This document shows, in pieces, positions 52,115-61,498 of a stretch of 64,000 bases of DNA. The notes below the pieces were generated by a model that ran no database searches, was not told the DNA's origin, and worked only from the letters and a program-made list of their open reading frames with translations. The stretch is taken from contig NZ_PJCH01000009.1 in the NCBI RefSeq assembly GCF_002943565.1, positions 95,689 through 159,688 on the forward strand. The letters are read 5' to 3'. Positions within the stretch are counted from its first letter, which is position 1, and each line of letters starts with the position of its first letter. The translations under genes and the position numbers were made by a program. This stretch comes from Hyphococcus luteus (GTDB lineage: Bacteria; Pseudomonadota; Alphaproteobacteria; Caulobacterales; Parvularculaceae).

Positions 52115-55100
52115 TTATTCCGCTGGTTGCAGGGCGAGGCCGCGCGTTTCGGGGGCCGCGCGTTCCGCGCCGAGCTGCATCAGCGCCGGCAAGAGGACGA
52201 GGGTGAAAAGGGTGGAGACCGCCATGCCGCCGACAATGACGGTGGCGAGGCCGCGATAGATGAGGCTGCCGGCGCCGGGCGCGAGCACCAGCGGCAGCAT
52301 GCCCATCAGCGTCGTCGAGGTTGACATGAAGATCGGCCGGATGCGCAGGGTCAGCGCTTCGCGCACCGCTTCCGTGCGGGACCGGCCGTCTCTTTCCGAG
52401 GCGCGGGTCTGCGCCATCAGGAGGATGGCGTTGTTCACCACGAGGCCGAGCAGGATGATGAAGCCGATCATGCCGAGAAGGTCGAGCGGCGTCGTCTTGA
52501 CGAGATCGAGGGCGCGGATGGCGAGAACGCCGCCGACCGCCGCCATGGGCAGGGTGACGATGACGAGCCCTGCGTCTTTCACCGACTTGAAGAGCGCCGC
52601 CATGATGAGAAAGAGAATGAAGATGGCGAGGAAAAAGTTGGCGCCGAGATTGTTGACCGCCCGCGCCAGCGAATCCGCATCGCCGCCCCATTTGATGGAA
52701 GAGCCCGGCGGCAGGATTTCGTAGAGCTGCTTTTGCGCATTCTTTTTCAGCGCATCGACGGCGGGGCCGAGCGCCATGCCTTCCGGCGGCGTGATGCCCA
52801 GCGAAATCGTGCGCCGCGCATCGAGCCGGCGGATCTGCTGCGGGCCGACGCTGCGCGTGACGGTGACGAGCTCGCCGAGCGGCACCACGACGCCCGAGGG
52901 CGTCGCAATGGGTGTCGAGTCGAGATATTCGGGCTCCGACCAGTCTTTCGCCTGCAAGATGACGTCGATGCGTCCGTCTTCGTGGAAAAACTCGCCGAGC
53001 CATTGGCCGTCGCCGAGCGAACGCACGGCGCGGGCGACGGCGTCGCGGGTGAGACCGACTTCGGCGATGCGCCGGTCATTCGGGACAAGGCGCAATTCCG
53101 GCGTCACAACTTGCGGGTCGGGATTGGGCCAGACCTGCGCGCCCGGCAGGGCCGACTGAATGACGCCCATGGCGTCGGGCACCGCTTCCGTCAGCGCAGC
53201 GTAATCCGCCGCCTGGAGCTGCAGGTTGATCGAGCCCTGGCCGCCGAAATTGCCGAAAAGATCGCCCTGGGCGCCGAAGGCGCGGGTGTCCGGAAAGCCC
53301 GCCAGAATTTCGTTGTTCACAATGTCGACCATCTCGCCGATGCGGGACTGGTCGAGAATCCTGACGCCGATATTGCCGCCATTATTGCCGGCGAAAAGAT
53401 AGTAATTGCGCAGCGCCGGCTCCTTCTCGCCGTCCATATAGGGCTGCATTCTTTCGACAACGACGTCGGCGAATTCGGTGCGGACCATGTCCGGGCTGGC
53501 GCCGGACGGAAAGCTGATGAAAGCGTCGACGGCGTCGCGTTTCACTGGCGGCAGGTAATTCAGTTGCGGGAAAAGAAGATAAACGATGAGAACCGGCAGC
53601 GCCGTCAGCGATCCGATAATGGCGAGGCGGCGCTTATTGGTGGCGGTGAGGCGGATGATGGCGTCGGCGAGACGCTGCGCGAAGAGCGGACGGTCTCCCT
53701 TCGCCGTCTCTTTGGCGGCTTTGCCTTTCACGAAAAACCGCGCGCCGGTGGGCAACAGCGTCACGGCGACAATGAGGCTGAACGAGACGGCGATGGCGAT
53801 GGTGAGCGCGAGGTCGGCGAAAAGCTGGCCCTCGACATCCTCGAAGAACATGATCGGAATAAAGATCGCCACGGTGGTCACCGTCGAGGCGAAGAGCGCG
53901 CCGAAGACCTGGCCGACCGCCGCTTCGGCGGCTTCGTAAGGTGAGCGGCCTTCCTCGCGCAGGCGCACGAAATTTTCGAGCACGACGATGGCGGCGTCCA
54001 GCACCATGCCCGTGGCGAAGGCGAGGCCGGCCAGCGAAATCACATTGATGGAGCGCCCGAAGAGATTGAGCACCACAAGCGTCGCCATCAGGCAGATCGG
54101 GATCGCCGCGGCGATGACCAGCGTGGCCGCGGCGCGGCGCAGGAACAGCCACAAGGCGGCGACCGCAAGCATGACGCCAAGGAGAAGGTTGCCGGTCAAA
54201 AGCGAAATGGCGCGTTTGATAAAGACCGACGGGTCGAAGCTTTTCTGGATCGAGTAGCCCATTTCCGCAAGCAGGCCGGCGTTCAAATCGTCAACGACAG
54301 CCGTTAGCGCGTCGATCGCTTCCAGCGTGTTGGCGCCGGGCTGGCGCATGACGCGCATGCCGATCGCCGGGTTGCCGTTCTGATAGACGATTTCTTCGTT
54401 GCGCCGGTCCACGGCGACGGAGATGTCGGCGATATCGCCAAGCCGCACCGGGGCGCCGTCGCGCCAGGCGAGGATGGTTTCGCTGAGCTGATCCGCGGTG
54501 AAACGGCCCTCAAACCGCATGGTGTAGTTGCGCCGCCCGATATCGACCGAGCCGCCGGTGACGTCGGTGGAGCGATTGACGTTCTGCGCGATTTCGTCGA
54601 GCGATACGCCAAGTTGTGCGGCGAGAAAGGGATCGAATTCTATTTTCAGAATGCGCTCGCCGTCATTGGCCTGAATGTCGACGCTGGCGACGCCGGGCAC
54701 GGCTTCAAGTTCGGGCAGGATGCGCTGTTCGGCGAAATCGCCCAGCTTCATATCGGGATTGTCGGCGCCGGGCAGGCGTTGCAGGAACAGGTAAATAAGG
54801 GTTTCGCCGGCGTCCCCGCCGCCGCCGTTATTGATGCGCGGACGGTCCGCATCGGCGGGCAGGCCGCGCACCTGCTGCATGCGCGCGTTCACTTCGGAGA
54901 ACGCTTTGTCCATGTCTGTGCCGAGGGCGAATTCGAGCGAGATCCACGCGCCGCCCTGGTTCGACCAGGATTGCATGACGGTGACGCCGGGCATGCCGCG
55001 CAATTCGCGTTCGATAGGTTCGGTGATTTCGCTTTCGACTTCGCGCGGCGAGGCGGCGCGCCAGCCGGTCCATATCCCGATTTGCGGGCGTTCGATCGCC

Positions 55101-55213
55101 GGGAAAAGCTGCACCGGCAATTGCGAAATCGAGAGCGCGCCGAGCAGTGTAATGAGGGCGAGCACGACCGCAGCCGCAGCGGGGTTTTTCAGGCAAAGCC
55201 GGGTCAGACCCAT
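52115..55213 (-). CDS. RND family efflux permease
   Basis: Inner-membrane proton-driven exporter of 1032 residues with 12 helices and two large periplasmic loops. Seen: LPVQLFPAIERPQIGIWTGW near the first helix, the proton-relay Asp in LAFATGMVLDAAIVVLENFV (helix 4), and LDLVKTTPLDLLGMIGFIIL with VNNAILLMAQTRASERDGRS in the second half. Substrate unknown; this lineage is closer to HAE-1 multidrug pumps than to metal exporters. ATG 55213 follows GGAGGAG. An outer-membrane factor gene is not in view. Pump-before-adaptor order is the reverse of the usual one. Confidence 0.93.
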   Translation of the reverse strand: MGLTRLCLKNPAAAAVVLALITLLGALSISQLPVQLFPAIERPQIGIWTGWRAASPREVESEITEPIERELRGMPGVTVMQSWSNQGGAWISLEFALGTDMDKAFSEVNARMQQVRGLPADADRPRINNGGGGDAGETLIYLFLQRLPGADNPDMKLGDFAEQRILPELEAVPGVASVDIQANDGERILKIEFDPFLAAQLGVSLDEIAQNVNRSTDVTGGSVDIGRRNYTMRFEGRFTADQLSETILAWRDGAPVRLGDIADISVAVDRRNEEIVYQNGNPAIGMRVMRQPGANTLEAIDALTAVVDDLNAGLLAEMGYSIQKSFDPSVFIKRAISLLTGNLLLGVMLAVAALWLFLRRAAATLVIAAAIPICLMATLVVLNLFGRSINVISLAGLAFATGMVLDAAIVVLENFVRLREEGRSPYEAAEAAVGQVFGALFASTVTTVAIFIPIMFFEDVEGQLFADLALTIAIAVSFSLIVAVTLLPTGARFFVKGKAAKETAKGDRPLFAQRLADAIIRLTATNKRRLAIIGSLTALPVLIVYLLFPQLNYLPPVKRDAVDAFISFPSGASPDMVRTEFADVVVERMQPYMDGEKEPALRNYYLFAGNNGGNIGVRILDQSRIGEMVDIVNNEILAGFPDTRAFGAQGDLFGNFGGQGSINLQLQAADYAALTEAVPDAMGVIQSALPGAQVWPNPDPQVVTPELRLVPNDRRIAEVGLTRDAVARAVRSLGDGQWLGEFFHEDGRIDVILQAKDWSEPEYLDSTPIATPSGVVVPLGELVTVTRSVGPQQIRRLDARRTISLGITPPEGMALGPAVDALKKNAQKQLYEILPPGSSIKWGGDADSLARAVNNLGANFFLAIFILFLIMAALFKSVKDAGLVIVTLPMAAVGGVLAIRALDLVKTTPLDLLGMIGFIILLGLVVNNAILLMAQTRASERDGRSRTEAVREALTLRIRPIFMSTSTTLMGMLPLVLAPGAGSLIYRGLATVIVGGMAVSTLFTLVLLPALMQLGAERAAPETRGLALQPAE

Positions 55214-55415
55214 TGTGCAAGCTCCTCCGGAAAGCATCGTCCTGTCTGTCGGCGTCGGATGATCGCGCGGACGAGCTGCGCAGCCTTTACAAAGGCCTGC
55301 GGTTTTTCCTGATAATCTCGCCTTTTTTAAAGGCCGGCGCATCCGCTTATCGACAAAGCGCCTGAGAGATGCGGTGAAGCGATAGGGTTTCAGGCGGCGG
55401 ATTCTTTAAGGGCCG

Positions 55416-57725
55416 TTAACGCTTGGCGGCGTCTTTCGCAGCCTTCTTGATTTCCTTGCGGCGCTGTTCGATTTCCGCGAGTTCACGCTCAAGATCGGCC
55501 TTGACGTCGCGGATCGCGTCTTCGCGCCGGGCGAGCATTTCTTCTTCGCTATAAGCGCGTTCTATTTCGCGCTCCGCCTCAGCGCGCGCGCGTGCGACTT
55601 CGCGCTTGAAGGCTTTCATGTCAGCTTCATGTTCACGGCGGGCCTCGCGCAAGTCGCGCTCCATTTCTTTTCTGGCTTCGGCGCGGTCGCGCGCGGCCTC
55701 GCGCCTTTCCTGCGCAGCGTCACGGCGCGCTTCGCGCGTATCGGCCAGACGCTCGCGCGCCAGCTCGATCGCGTCGGCGGCGCTTGCTATGGCGTCTTCG
55801 CGCTGGCGGCGAATGTCTTCCATCTCCTCTTCGCTGAGACGCGCTTCGGCGAAGGCGCGCGTCATGTCCGGAAAAGAGATTTCCAGATCGGCAACGTCTT
55901 TCAGGTTCAGCGTTTTGCCGTTGAGCATGTCAGTCAGTTCATCGGCGCCGTCGAAACCGTCAAGCTCAAAATCATTGAAACGGAACGTCATGCCTTCGAG
56001 ATCCTTGAAGGCGTCGACCTTCCCGAACTGTTCAAACATGCGCTCTTCAAGGCGCGCCAGTTTGTCGGCCAGCTTGCGGGTTTTCTTCTCGTCAAACTCG
56101 ATGTCGGCGCCGTTTTCGCCATCGATTTCGAGTCGATATTCGCCGACCGGCGACAGCATGACGCTGCGGGTTCTCCTGGTTTGCGCTTCCGGTTTCAGCG
56201 GCGCTGCGGGCGCGGAGGGCGCGTTCGCTTCCGGAGCGGACGGCATCAGCGGGCGCGGCGCGGCAGTCGGCGCGAGGACCGGCATGGGGTCCACCATTTC
56301 GCCATCGGCGATGACTTCAAAGTGAAGATGCGGGCCGGTTGTCTTGCCGGTGGAGCCCACGGCGCCGATGACGTCTCCGGCGTCGATGCGCTCGCCTTTG
56401 CGCACCACATAGCTATCGAGATGCGCATAGCGGGTGACGAGGCCGTGGCCGTGATCGATGACGACGACTTTGCCCCAGGAGTCCTTGCCGTGATAGCGGT
56501 CGGTGGCGTCGATCACTTTGCCGTCGCCGGCGGCGCGCACCGGTTCGCCGCGCGCGGCTTTGACGTCGACGCCGTTATGGGCGGGGAGCTCTTCCCCGAA
56601 AAGTTTTCTCTTTACGCCGAATTTCGCCGTGATCTCGCCGTCGACCGGCGCAACGGTCAGCGCCTGGCGCGGTTCGGGCGGCGAGACCGCGAAGGCGGCC
56701 TGGGCGAAGGCGAGCCCTGCGGCGGCCGCGGCGCTGGCGGCGAGGCCGAGTTTGCCGGCGGCGCTCAAAAGCGGTTTTTCCGGCGCGCCCGTCAGGATGG
56801 CGTCGAGACGTTCGCGGCGCGAGCGTTTGTCGAACGGCGTGAAGGACGGAATGAGTTCGCCGGCGAAACCATTGCGCGCGCCGGCGGCGAGACGCAGGCC
56901 CTGCACGAAACATTGGGCGTATTGGCGCCGGTCGACGCCGCGCGCCAGCACCAGCGCATCGGCGCCTTGCTCCGCGGCGAGCGTTGCGCGCGCGCAGATG
57001 CGGTGCATGAACGGGTTAAACCAGAAAACCGCCTTCACAACCGAGCAAAGCGCAAAGAGGGCCACGTCGCCGCGCTTCACATGCGCCATTTCATGCGCCC
57101 CCATGAGCGCCGCATCTTCGATCGAAACCCGGTCGAGAAGATTGTAAGGCATGACGACGACCGGGCGGAAATAGCCGTAAACGCAAACGCTTGAAACGAT
57201 ATGAGAGAACACGTAACGCGGGGCGCGTTTGACGCCGATGCGCTTGCGCCAGCCTTCGAGCGCATCGACAAGCTTCGGTTCGTCCGCCGGCAGGGCGTAG
57301 TTGAGGCGATAGGCGAACCAGACATGGCGCACCGCCGCCAGGATGAAAAACATCACAAAGCTGTAGAAATAAATGACCGCTGCAAGGCGCAGGATATCCG
57401 CGAGGGACGGCGCCGCGGGTCTCGTATAAATAACGGTTTCATCAAGCGCCGGCTGGATCATAGTAGCGGGCGTGGCGATCTCCGCCATCGGGGGCAGGGG
57501 CGCGGGCGCGCGTAAGGAGAAGCCGAACGCGGCGGCGACCGGCGCGATGAGAACGGGCAGGGCTGCGAGGACGAGCGCCGCCGGCCAGACAAGCCCGGCC
57601 AGGGGCCGGGCGCCGGCGGGGCTTTTCGCCGGGCCTGCGATTTGCGCGGCGGCGATGAAAATGATCGGTGCCCAAACTATCGACGCCAGAAGGCAGTAGA
57701 AAAACGGTTCGATCAAGGCGCTCAT
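55416..57725 (-). CDS. M56-M23 fusion metallopeptidase (BlaR1-like membrane protease with LytM domain)
   Basis: A 769-residue two-peptidase protein. The N-terminal third is a BlaR1/MecR1-type M56 membrane metalloprotease: several helices, the zinc motif HEMAH in LMGAHEMAHVKRGD (about residue 211) and RATLAAEQGADALVLARGVD. After another helix comes an M23/LytM endopeptidase domain with its Zn ligands: HNGVDVKAARGEPVRAAGDG (about 381), HGHGLVTRYAHLDSYV and TGPHLHFEVIADGE (about 466). The last 160 residues are a highly charged Glu/Arg coiled coil. No penicillin-binding domain is present. It overlaps blaI by four bases (ATGA), so it is the likely signal-transducing protease for that repressor. 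Confidence 0.9.
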   Translation of the reverse strand: MSALIEPFFYCLLASIVWAPIIFIAAAQIAGPAKSPAGARPLAGLVWPAALVLAALPVLIAPVAAAFGFSLRAPAPLPPMAEIATPATMIQPALDETVIYTRPAAPSLADILRLAAVIYFYSFVMFFILAAVRHVWFAYRLNYALPADEPKLVDALEGWRKRIGVKRAPRYVFSHIVSSVCVYGYFRPVVVMPYNLLDRVSIEDAALMGAHEMAHVKRGDVALFALCSVVKAVFWFNPFMHRICARATLAAEQGADALVLARGVDRRQYAQCFVQGLRLAAGARNGFAGELIPSFTPFDKRSRRERLDAILTGAPEKPLLSAAGKLGLAASAAAAAGLAFAQAAFAVSPPEPRQALTVAPVDGEITAKFGVKRKLFGEELPAHNGVDVKAARGEPVRAAGDGKVIDATDRYHGKDSWGKVVVIDHGHGLVTRYAHLDSYVVRKGERIDAGDVIGAVGSTGKTTGPHLHFEVIADGEMVDPMPVLAPTAAPRPLMPSAPEANAPSAPAAPLKPEAQTRRTRSVMLSPVGEYRLEIDGENGADIEFDEKKTRKLADKLARLEERMFEQFGKVDAFKDLEGMTFRFNDFELDGFDGADELTDMLNGKTLNLKDVADLEISFPDMTRAFAEARLSEEEMEDIRRQREDAIASAADAIELARERLADTREARRDAAQERREAARDRAEARKEMERDLREARREHEADMKAFKREVARARAEAEREIERAYSEEEMLARREDAIRDVKADLERELAEIEQRRKEIKKAAKDAAKR

Positions 57726-58108
57726 TGTTCCTTCTCCGTTTTTCTGAGGACGTCTTCGAGTTCTTCGATTTCGTCTTCGCTGAGGAGTTTCGAATCGGCG
57801 AAAAACGCCGCTGCGGGCGTCGTGTCGAGTTCGAGAACGCGTTTGGAAAAATCGGCGATCATGCGCGACAAAAGCGCGACCTTGCCGACCTGGGGTTCGT
57901 AAATGTTGACGCCGTCCGCCGGGGTTTTGGAAATCAGCCCCTTGTCCGCCATGCGTTCGAGAACCGTGCGCACGGTGGAGTAGGACCAGCCGAAATCCTG
58001 TTCGATATCGCGGTGGATTTCCCGCGCGTTCATCTCTTTCGAGCGCCACAGGAGTTTCAGGATGGCGAGTTCCGGTTTGGTCGGGTCGGTCCCTTTAAGG
58101 TCGGTCAT
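57722..58108 (-). CDS. BlaI/MecI/CopY family repressor
   Basis: A 128-residue winged-helix repressor: TKPELAILKLLWRSKEMNAR, then EIHRDIEQDFGWSYSTVRTV and LERMADKGLISKTPADGVNI, with a C-terminal dimerisation/cleavage segment containing DTTPAAAFFADSKLLSEDEI. In known systems the partner M56 protease cleaves it to induce the operon. Start ATG 58108 gives MTDLKGTDPTKPELA; a start five codons upstream is also in frame. Paired operators at 58150-58194 imply autoregulation. Confidence 0.92.
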   Translation of the reverse strand: MTDLKGTDPTKPELAILKLLWRSKEMNAREIHRDIEQDFGWSYSTVRTVLERMADKGLISKTPADGVNIYEPQVGKVALLSRMIADFSKRVLELDTTPAAAFFADSKLLSEDEIEELEDVLRKTEKEQ

Positions 58109-58149
58109 GACGGCGTCCAGCACTGATGCGGGGACGCGCAGACGCCCCC

Positions 58150-58194
58150 TGCGACATTTGTGGCCATCCTACCTCTTTGCGACACTTGTCGCAA
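58150..58194 (-). promoter_or_regulatory. BlaI-type promoter with two operators
   Basis: TTGCGACA-CT-TGTCGCAA (58177-58194) is a perfect palindrome; TGCGACATTTGTGGCC (58150-58165) is a weaker copy with the same GACA/TGT core, 28 bases away centre to centre. On the minus strand TTGCGA (58189-58194) and TAGGAT (58166-58171), 17 bases apart, make a promoter whose -35 lies inside the first operator and whose start lies by the second. Confidence 0.75.
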
Positions 58195-58260
58195 GGCGTT
58201 TCAAGGCTTGCGGCGGGATTCTGCGACGAACCGAAACCGGGCTGCGGCGAATGGAGAAGG

Positions 58261-59016
58261 CTAAAGAGAAGAAAGCACGGCGGCGAGGCGCTCGAGATCG
58301 GCCTCGGTCGAGAGCCGGTGGTCGCCATGGGGCGTCATCAAGATCTCCACATCAGCGCTCTCCAGCATCTCGGCGAAGGCGAGGGCGTGGGCGTAAGGCA
58401 CGGCGTCGTCGCGCATGCCCTGCAGGATGCGCACGGGAACGCGAATGGGCACAGAGCCGGTCATGAGGAGATGTTTGCGCCCGTCCTCGATCAGCTTCGC
58501 CGTGATCACTTCCGGCTCGTCGGAATAATCGGAAGGCTGCTCGAGGCGCCCTTCCTCCATGATCGTCCGGCGCTGCTCCTCGGTGAAAGACGGCCACATC
58601 AGCCTTTCGGTGAAATCCGGGGCCGGGGCGATGAAGACGATGGCGGCGACGCGCTCCGGCCGCTTCAGCGCCAACAGCGCGGCGATCCAGCCGCCCATGG
58701 AGGAGCCGACGAGAATTTGCGGGCCTTCGGTCAGATTATCGAAGGCCGCCAGGGCGTCCTCGAACCACGCGCCGATCGATCCGTCCTCGAAGGCGCCGTC
58801 GGATTCGCCATGGCCGGAATAATCAAAGCGCAGGAATGGACGGCCCCGATCCGCCGCCCACTGGTAGAGGAACTCGGCCTTGGTCCCGAGCATGTCGGAG
58901 CGAAAGCCGCCGAGCCAGACAATGCCGGGTTCGCCGGCTGACGCGCCGGACCGGCGGCGAAAAGCGAGACGACCGTGAGGGCCGTCGAAATGGGAAGCGG
59001 GGGCGGGCGCGCTCAT
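58261..59016 (-). CDS. Alpha/beta hydrolase (ABHD10-like esterase)
   Basis: A 251-residue serine hydrolase: nucleophile elbow LVGSSMGGWIAALLAL, oxyanion region IVWLGGFRSDMLGTKAEFL, acid GMRDDAVPYAHAL and catalytic His MTPHGDHRLSTEAD. Length and the 'LGG..SDM..TKA' segment fit the ABHD10 thioesterase-like group found in alphaproteobacteria and mitochondria. Substrate unknown. GGAAG precedes the ATG. Stands alone, 66 bases beyond the BlaI operators on the same strand. Confidence 0.88.
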   Translation of the reverse strand: MSAPAPASHFDGPHGRLAFRRRSGASAGEPGIVWLGGFRSDMLGTKAEFLYQWAADRGRPFLRFDYSGHGESDGAFEDGSIGAWFEDALAAFDNLTEGPQILVGSSMGGWIAALLALKRPERVAAIVFIAPAPDFTERLMWPSFTEEQRRTIMEEGRLEQPSDYSDEPEVITAKLIEDGRKHLLMTGSVPIRVPVRILQGMRDDAVPYAHALAFAEMLESADVEILMTPHGDHRLSTEADLERLAAVLSSL

Positions 59017-59137
59017 GATGGGGATCTTCCTTTAAATCGGCTCGACGCGCTGCAGCATTTGGCGTATGGTTAATGCACGCCGATCTGCGGCGGCCTCCAA
59101 GGCGGAGGCGCGTTTAAATTAAGGGGGACTTGTTCTT

Positions 59138-59830
59138 ATGCGCAACTTGACGAAGGCAACCGCCGCTCTGGCGACGGCAGGTCTTTTTTCGATCGCAGCG
59201 ATGTCACAGGCGTCGGCGGCGATCACGCTGATCGATAATTCGACTGCAGGTTATTACAATGACGGCATCGGCGGCAGCCTTAACGGCACGTCGGCGCTTT
59301 TCCCGGACGCCGGCACGTCTGACGATCCGAACATCGATCCCGCGCCGGAGCCGGATCTGAGCGCGGCGGCCGCCGCCCTCGGCGCGTGGCTCTCGACGCC
59401 GTCCTCTCCAGGCGGGACTTGGGGCGCGGCGCCGGAAGCGATTCCCTCGACCTGGGCGGTCGAAACCGAAACTGCGATCATCTATGAAATCGACGCGGGC
59501 GCGACCGGCCTCAGCAATGTCGTCGCCAATTTCGGCGTCGACAACGGCATCTTCGTCTGGCTCGACGGCGTTTATCTCGGCGGCGAGCTGCATCCCGGCG
59601 GCGCGTCTCTGGGTGAGCTGATCTTGAATATCGGCAATCTGACGGCGGGCTCTCACTTCCTTCAGGTCCTGCGCGAAGATCATGGCGGCGCGACCGGCTA
59701 TGCGGTGCAGGTGACGGGCGACGAGGGCGTCTCGGAAGTGCCGCTGCCGGCGGCGCTGCCGATCTTCCTGTCGGGGCTTGCGGGCGTCGGTTTCTTCGGC
59801 CGCAAAAAGCGCAAATCCGCCCGCGCTTAA
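59138..59830 (+). CDS. Secreted protein with VPLPA-CTERM sorting signal
   Basis: A 230-residue extracellular or surface protein. Signal peptide MRNLTKATAALATAGLFSIA ending near ASA-AI; the mature part is low in Cys and Lys, beta-rich, with PEP-like segments; the C terminus is the tripartite signal VSEVPLPAALPIFLSGLAGV, then a basic FFGRKKRKSARA. This is processed by an exosortase-type enzyme in species that have one, though none is in this window. AAGGGGGA lies about nine bases before the ATG. Function of the mature protein not recognisable. Confidence 0.85.
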   Translation: MRNLTKATAALATAGLFSIAAMSQASAAITLIDNSTAGYYNDGIGGSLNGTSALFPDAGTSDDPNIDPAPEPDLSAAAAALGAWLSTPSSPGGTWGAAPEAIPSTWAVETETAIIYEIDAGATGLSNVVANFGVDNGIFVWLDGVYLGGELHPGGASLGELILNIGNLTAGSHFLQVLREDHGGATGYAVQVTGDEGVSEVPLPAALPIFLSGLAGVGFFGRKKRKSARA

Positions 59831-59860
59831 AGCGCCGGCGCTTCACTTCATGCGATCAAA

Positions 59861-59896
59861 GGGCGCGAGGGCCGGTCAGGGCTCTCGCGCTTTTTT
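59861..59896 (+). terminator. Terminator of the VPLPA-CTERM gene
   Basis: GCGCGAGGGCC pairs with GGCTCTCGCGC (one mismatch) around GGTCAG, followed by TTTTTT. Confidence 0.85.
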
Positions 59897-59994
59897 ATGG
59901 GCCCCGCCGGCGCCGTTTCTGTGGAAATTCCGGCGAGCCTCTCCGCCGCTTAAGGGGCGGCGATGAAACCCCCGTGCAGACTTGCATTTCCGGC

Positions 59995-60023
59995 TTGACG
60001 GGGCCGTGCGGCTGACTTAAACC
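59995..60023 (+). promoter_or_regulatory. Putative tRNA-Asp promoter
   Basis: TTGACG (59995-60000) and TAAACC (60018-60023) with a 17-base spacer, 42 bases before the tRNA. Confidence 0.4.
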
Positions 60024-60065
60024 GCCCCGTCTTGACCGTCGGCGCATGTCTTGCGGGCAAGCTTT

Positions 60066-60143
<78 letters not shown>

Positions 60144-61498
60144 GTAAATCAATTACTTGGCTCCGACCGCTTTTCCTATTCCGTTAAATTCAGGCTCATT
60201 TCCGCGGCTTGCTCCAACCTTGTCCGTGAGAAAGGCTCTTCCTGTTGTTCGCTTGTCGGCCATCTGGCGGGGCGGAGTCACGGTCAGCGGCGGTGTCGGC
60301 AGTCTCAAAGAACCGGCTGCTATCGAGTGTGGCGGCGGAAATCGCTGTTCGCTGGTTGGGCGTCCTGTCTGCTTATGACTGAGCCGTCAAATTCGTGATG
60401 ATCGACAAAGATGAAGCGCCGCACGATATTGCGTCACCCGGCTGGAGGATTTCCGGCTTTCAGTTTCACGGCGGATTTGCAAGGCGATCTTTGCGGATGT
60501 CTTGCGCGTCCTGTTGGTCTTCTTTGTTTGCGCGCTTTGACAGGCCCCGCATCCAAACGCCCGGGCCCGCCGGCGGCGCGCCGCGCAGCCTGAAGACGGC
60601 AACGCGCTTCTCGGGCGTTTAGGCTAGCGATGTCTGCAACAAATGCGTGGCGTAAGTAGGCCAGGCTAACCGGAAGCGGGGCGCTGCCCTTCAAGGTGGG
60701 CCATCGCGTGACGTCCGGTGATGTCCATGGATCGGTTATCCGCCGCGCGTTCATGATGAGGGCTCTATAGTCTTGTGAGTGATGAATAAAAACCTATCGG
60801 AAAACAATATCATTACTCATATTAATTGAATTGAACAAATCAGTAAGCCACCGGCCATTCCAACAAGAGCAACGGCGCGAGCATAGGCGAACATTCAGCG
60901 GCGGCGGTCACGGGTCTGTTTGAAAGCGAACTCAATTATCGCCGGGCGCAAAGGCTTCATAGCGCCATTGCGAATGCGTGGGGAAACGAATGTCCGGCAT
61001 GGAGCCCAATTCAAGCCGGAACTAAAAATATCTACGCAGCAGCTTTTCAGGCTGGTTTTGATTCCGACTGTCGCAAGGGTGCGGGCTATCGCCGACATTG
61101 GTCGCGGTCTGCACAGGTCATGCGCCCAAGTTGAGGCGATTGTCTCTGGGACCGCGGCTAAGGGGCGCCGGCGCTTCATTCGAAGTTTAAGATTCTCTGA
61201 TATTTTCGTTATATTCGCTAACGACAGCAGCGTTGTTCTTGCGCTGAACTCGACAATACTTCGAATAGATCGCCGGCTCATGCCTGTGATGGTTGATGCG
61301 GGCTGGCCGGGCCATGTCGGATATGGATTGATCCGGTCATTACTATAGTGTTCCGGAGGCCTTTCCCTTAAACGGTTTCGCCGGCGCCTGCAGTCATATG
61401 CCAGAAGGTAAAAGCCTGTTTGACTTTTATACGCAATAGAAGCAGCTTTTCGAAGAACTGAGCCAGTTTAGAAATCTACAGATTTGGGTCCTAAGTAA
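60144..61498. other. 1.35 kb with no recognisable gene, downstream of tRNA-Asp
   Basis: No frame here reads as a known family. Several open frames of 60-140 codons exist on both strands, but they overlap, are rich in Arg/Ser, and none has a convincing ribosome site. The stretch 60765-60845 is clearly AT-rich compared with all neighbours, including AATCAGTAAG and an ATTAATTGAATTGAAC run. Nothing repeats the tRNA 3' end, so no attachment site is visible. It may be a decayed insertion or old integration scar. Confidence 0.6.

Noticed and set aside
60434..60754. 106-codon minus-strand frame after tRNA-Asp
   Set aside because: Starts plausibly (MNARRITDPW) but becomes Arg/Ala-rich shadow-like; no conserved motif.
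60895..61348. Overlapping frames of 128 (minus) and 142 (plus) codons in the gap before zwf
   Set aside because: They are antisense to each other, neither has a ribosome site or recognisable fold, and both have mixed composition. Treated as non-coding.
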